The notes below the pieces were generated by a model. That model was not told the DNA's origin. It did no database searches and saw nothing but the letters and a program-made list of their open reading frames with translations. Of a stretch of DNA of 52,974 nucleotides, positions 51,115 to 52,974 are shown piece after piece (the stretch's first letter is position 1; each line of letters starts with the position of its first letter). A program made the translations under genes and the position numbers. Source of the stretch: Deltaproteobacteria bacterium (lineage in GTDB: Bacteria > Desulfobacterota > GWC2-55-46 > UBA9637); NCBI GenBank assembly GCA_016219285.1, contig JACRNJ010000080.1, positions 1 through 52,974 of the forward strand, read 5' to 3'.

Positions 51115-52752
51115 ATGAAATGGTTCGTTAATCTCACAACGCAAACAAAACTCACTCTTATCTTTGGCGCTGCAATTGCCTTATTGGTAATTGTTATTAT
51201 AACAGCCAGAATGGGCATATCAACAATTGAAAAATCACAGAAGGGCATCTTTAACTTTGAGTTTGCCAATACAAAGGACATTCTTGAAATAAAGGCAAGC
51301 GAGGGCGATGTGCGGCTGGCCCTGCTTATGATGATGTCTGTATCCGAGAGATCGGACAAGGAGCGGTGGCATCAGAATATTAAGGCCAACTCAGCAGAGA
51401 TTGATAGAATCCAGCAAAGGCTTGCAGAGCGCAATAAACAGGAGCCGTCCATTCTCCGCAAACTTGAAGAGATGAATATGCTCAGGCTGGCCTTCAAAGA
51501 AACCAGGGATACGCAGCTCATACCGTTTATTTACCAAGGCAGGATTGCAGAGGCAAAAAATCTGGCATTGGGCATTCAGTCCGAACGTTTTGAAAAGATA
51601 CGTTCAATTACAGCAGAGCTTGTGAGAGGGGCGGAAGAGGAGGCGCAGCGCCGCATAACCGAGTCGGAACTGGAGATACGGCAGATTGCCGGCATCCTGG
51701 TAATTGTCGGCGCTATTGCCGCCTTTATCAGCATAATTACAGCTTTATTCCTGAATAGAATTATAGCCAGGCCTCTTACGGAAATCTCAGGCGCGGCGGA
51801 AAAGATTGCCTCAGGAGACTTAACTGTCAATGTGCCCAATGACAACAGGGTGGATGAGGTTGGCATCATGGCGCAGACATTTTGCAGGATGGTGGAAAAC
51901 CTCGGAAAGCAGATACGGGATATCATGGAGGCGGTAAATATCCTTGCATCCTCCTCAAACCAGATAGCATCAACAGCGGCTCAGCTTGCGTCCAGCACGG
52001 AGCAAACAGCAGTGGCTGTAACCGAGACCACTACAACAGTTGAAGAGGTGAAACAGACTGTAAACCTTTCCTCGCAAAAGGCCAGGCATGTCTCAGATGT
52101 TGCCCAAAGGTCAGCGCAGGTATTTCAATTCGGTGAAAGGCTTGTGAATGAAACCATAGATGGAATAACGCAGATACAGGAGCAGATGAACTATATCGCA
52201 GAAACCATTGTCCGGCTGAGCGAGCATAACCAGGCCATAGGAGAGATTATTGCGGCGGTTGACGACCTTGCAGAGCAGTCAAATCTTCTGGCTGTCAATG
52301 CATCCATTGAGGCGGCAAAGGCTGGGGAATATGGAAAGGGTTTTATTGTTGTAGCCCAGGAAATAAAAAGCCTTTCGGAACAGTCAAGGCAATCCACAAA
52401 ACAGGTGCGGACAATATTAGGCGATATTCAAAGAGCAAGCAATGCCGCAGTAATGGCAACAGAAAAGGGGAGCAAGGCGGTAGAGGCAAGCATAAAGCAG
52501 TCGGCCGGCACAAGGGATTCTATCAGGGAGCTTTCAAAGAGCATTGCCGAGGCATCTCAGGCTGCGGTTCAGATTGCGGCATCCAGCCAGCAGCAGATGG
52601 TAGGTATGGATCAGGTAACTTTAGCCATGGCCAGCATAAAACAGGCGGCCATGCAGAATGCCGTAAGCACAAAACAGGTGGAGGCTACGGTAAAAAGTTT
52701 GCAGGAAATAGGCCAGAAGCTGAAGAGGCTGGTTGAGTATTATAGGGCGTGA
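51115..52752 (+). CDS. Methyl-accepting chemotaxis protein
   Basis: The 545-residue receptor has a membrane segment at about 13-33, a periplasmic four-helix-bundle sensor region (about 35-190), a second membrane segment ([20 protein letters not shown]), HAMP ([20 protein letters not shown]) and a long signalling coiled coil. Its hairpin tip reads [20 protein letters not shown]. The last residues have no CheR-docking pentapeptide (ends KRLVEYYRA). It follows the extended CheW gene with AAAGGAGG before the ATG. Confidence 0.96.
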   Translation: MKWFVNLTTQTKLTLIFGAAIALLVIVIITARMGISTIEKSQKGIFNFEFANTKDILEIKASEGDVRLALLMMMSVSERSDKERWHQNIKANSAEIDRIQQRLAERNKQEPSILRKLEEMNMLRLAFKETRDTQLIPFIYQGRIAEAKNLALGIQSERFEKIRSITAELVRGAEEEAQRRITESELEIRQIAGILVIVGAIAAFISIITALFLNRIIARPLTEISGAAEKIASGDLTVNVPNDNRVDEVGIMAQTFCRMVENLGKQIRDIMEAVNILASSSNQIASTAAQLASSTEQTAVAVTETTTTVEEVKQTVNLSSQKARHVSDVAQRSAQVFQFGERLVNETIDGITQIQEQMNYIAETIVRLSEHNQAIGEIIAAVDDLAEQSNLLAVNASIEAAKAGEYGKGFIVVAQEIKSLSEQSRQSTKQVRTILGDIQRASNAAVMATEKGSKAVEASIKQSAGTRDSIRELSKSIAEASQAAVQIAASSQQQMVGMDQVTLAMASIKQAAMQNAVSTKQVEATVKSLQEIGQKLKRLVEYYRA

Positions 52753-52834
52753 ATTACCCACCCATGGTTCATCTCAAGAGGAACCCACCCCTGGCCCCTC
52801 CAAGGAGGGGAATACACACCCCTAACCCCTCTCC
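52753..52834. repeat. C-rich/G-rich palindromic repeat before the IS
   Basis: ACCCACCCCTGGCCCCTCCA, then AGGAGGGG, then ACACACCCCTAACCCCTCTC; the right arms expected of this family are missing, as though the IS inserted into it. Confidence 0.55.
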
Positions 52835-52974
52835 AGACTGTGTGAAAACTCCTTTCAATACATACCATATTTGATATAATGACTCCATAAAAAAACATTA
52901 AAAGGAGTGATTGTGTCATACATAACAGGAGTCAGCAGAGATCAGGTCGTATTATTTCCCGAATCCATTGATGA
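52835..52974 (+). mobile_element. Left end of an insertion sequence (runs off the window)
   Basis: The end appears to start near GACTGTGTGAAAACTC (52836-52851), followed by a TATAAT at 52875-52880 and a transposase start. The boundary is inferred from the break in the preceding repeat; the right end is outside the window. Confidence 0.6.
52913..52974 (+). CDS. Transposase, N-terminal start only (IS1182-like)
   Basis: A GTG after AAAGGAGTGATT opens a frame reading SYITGVSRDQVVLFPESID to the window end. The pattern Q(V/L)xLFPEsID is characteristic of the start of IS1182-type transposases. Only 20 codons are visible. Confidence 0.7.
   Translation, partial: MSYITGVSRDQVVLFPESID

Overview
The window reads as a chromosomal segment of a Gram-negative, diderm, probably anaerobic bacterium. 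Signs of this are a long YidC with a periplasmic domain, a signal-peptide double M16 peptidase, a split P-protein glycine cleavage system, [NiFe]-hydrogenase maturation genes (HypC and a maturation protease), a UbiV-type Fe-S protein, and an MCP/CheR/CheW cluster. Nitrospirota or a deltaproteobacterial lineage would fit, but this is inference; no rRNA or other decisive marker is present.

Layout. (1) 1-2.6 kb: defence or mobile cargo, with the end of a type I specificity subunit and an XRE-ImmA/DUF4411 pair. (2) 2.6-10.6 kb: AEC transporter, M16 peptidase, then the leftward cluster rpmH-rnpA-yidD-yidC-mnmE. (3) 10.8-26.5 kb: a decayed Mu-like prophage transcribed leftward. It has a control region with divergent regulators and a strong promoter, then a Mor-type activator, lysis genes, terminase, portal, MuF fused to a toxin-like domain, protease/scaffold, major capsid, head completion, tail tube and tail chaperone. 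MuA and MuB homologues are absent. The tape measure gene is cut after about 110 residues at a junction with a transposase remnant. (4) 26.7-29.2 kb: small membrane protein, rplU, rpmA, obgE. (5) 29.5-35.1 kb: leftward gcvT-gcvH-gcvPA-gcvPB-glpX. (6) 35.7-43.5 kb: cobO, cobU, coaE, ubiV-like, murI, hydrogenase protease, hypC, M50 protease, trpS, scpA. (7) 43.5-45.8 kb: a methyltransferase plus a restriction-enzyme gene carrying a nonsense codon, placed between scpA and scpB. (8) 45.8-47.9 kb: scpB, rluB and a HhH-GPD glycosylase. (9) 47.9-52.8 kb: cheW, cheR-TPR, a four-helix-bundle (S23-type) gene, cheW and mcp, followed by the start of an IS.

The most striking property of the segment is a set of short dispersed repeats, mostly palindromic or built on 7-bp units. 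They lie between genes and also inside reading frames without breaking them. Three GTDxKS-encoding palindromes sit in rluB. A roughly 100-bp element flanked by a 14-bp duplication sits in cheR. Heptamer tandems lie in ubiV and cobU, and G/C-rich palindromes in mnmE and in several phage genes. One intergenic copy of the cheR element is itself interrupted by an 80-bp MITE with perfect 12-bp inverted ends and a TAAA target duplication. The prophage carries several of the same families as the host, so it is either an old resident or the repeats are still moving. I regard this repeat-to-protein traffic as the best candidate for under-described biology here.
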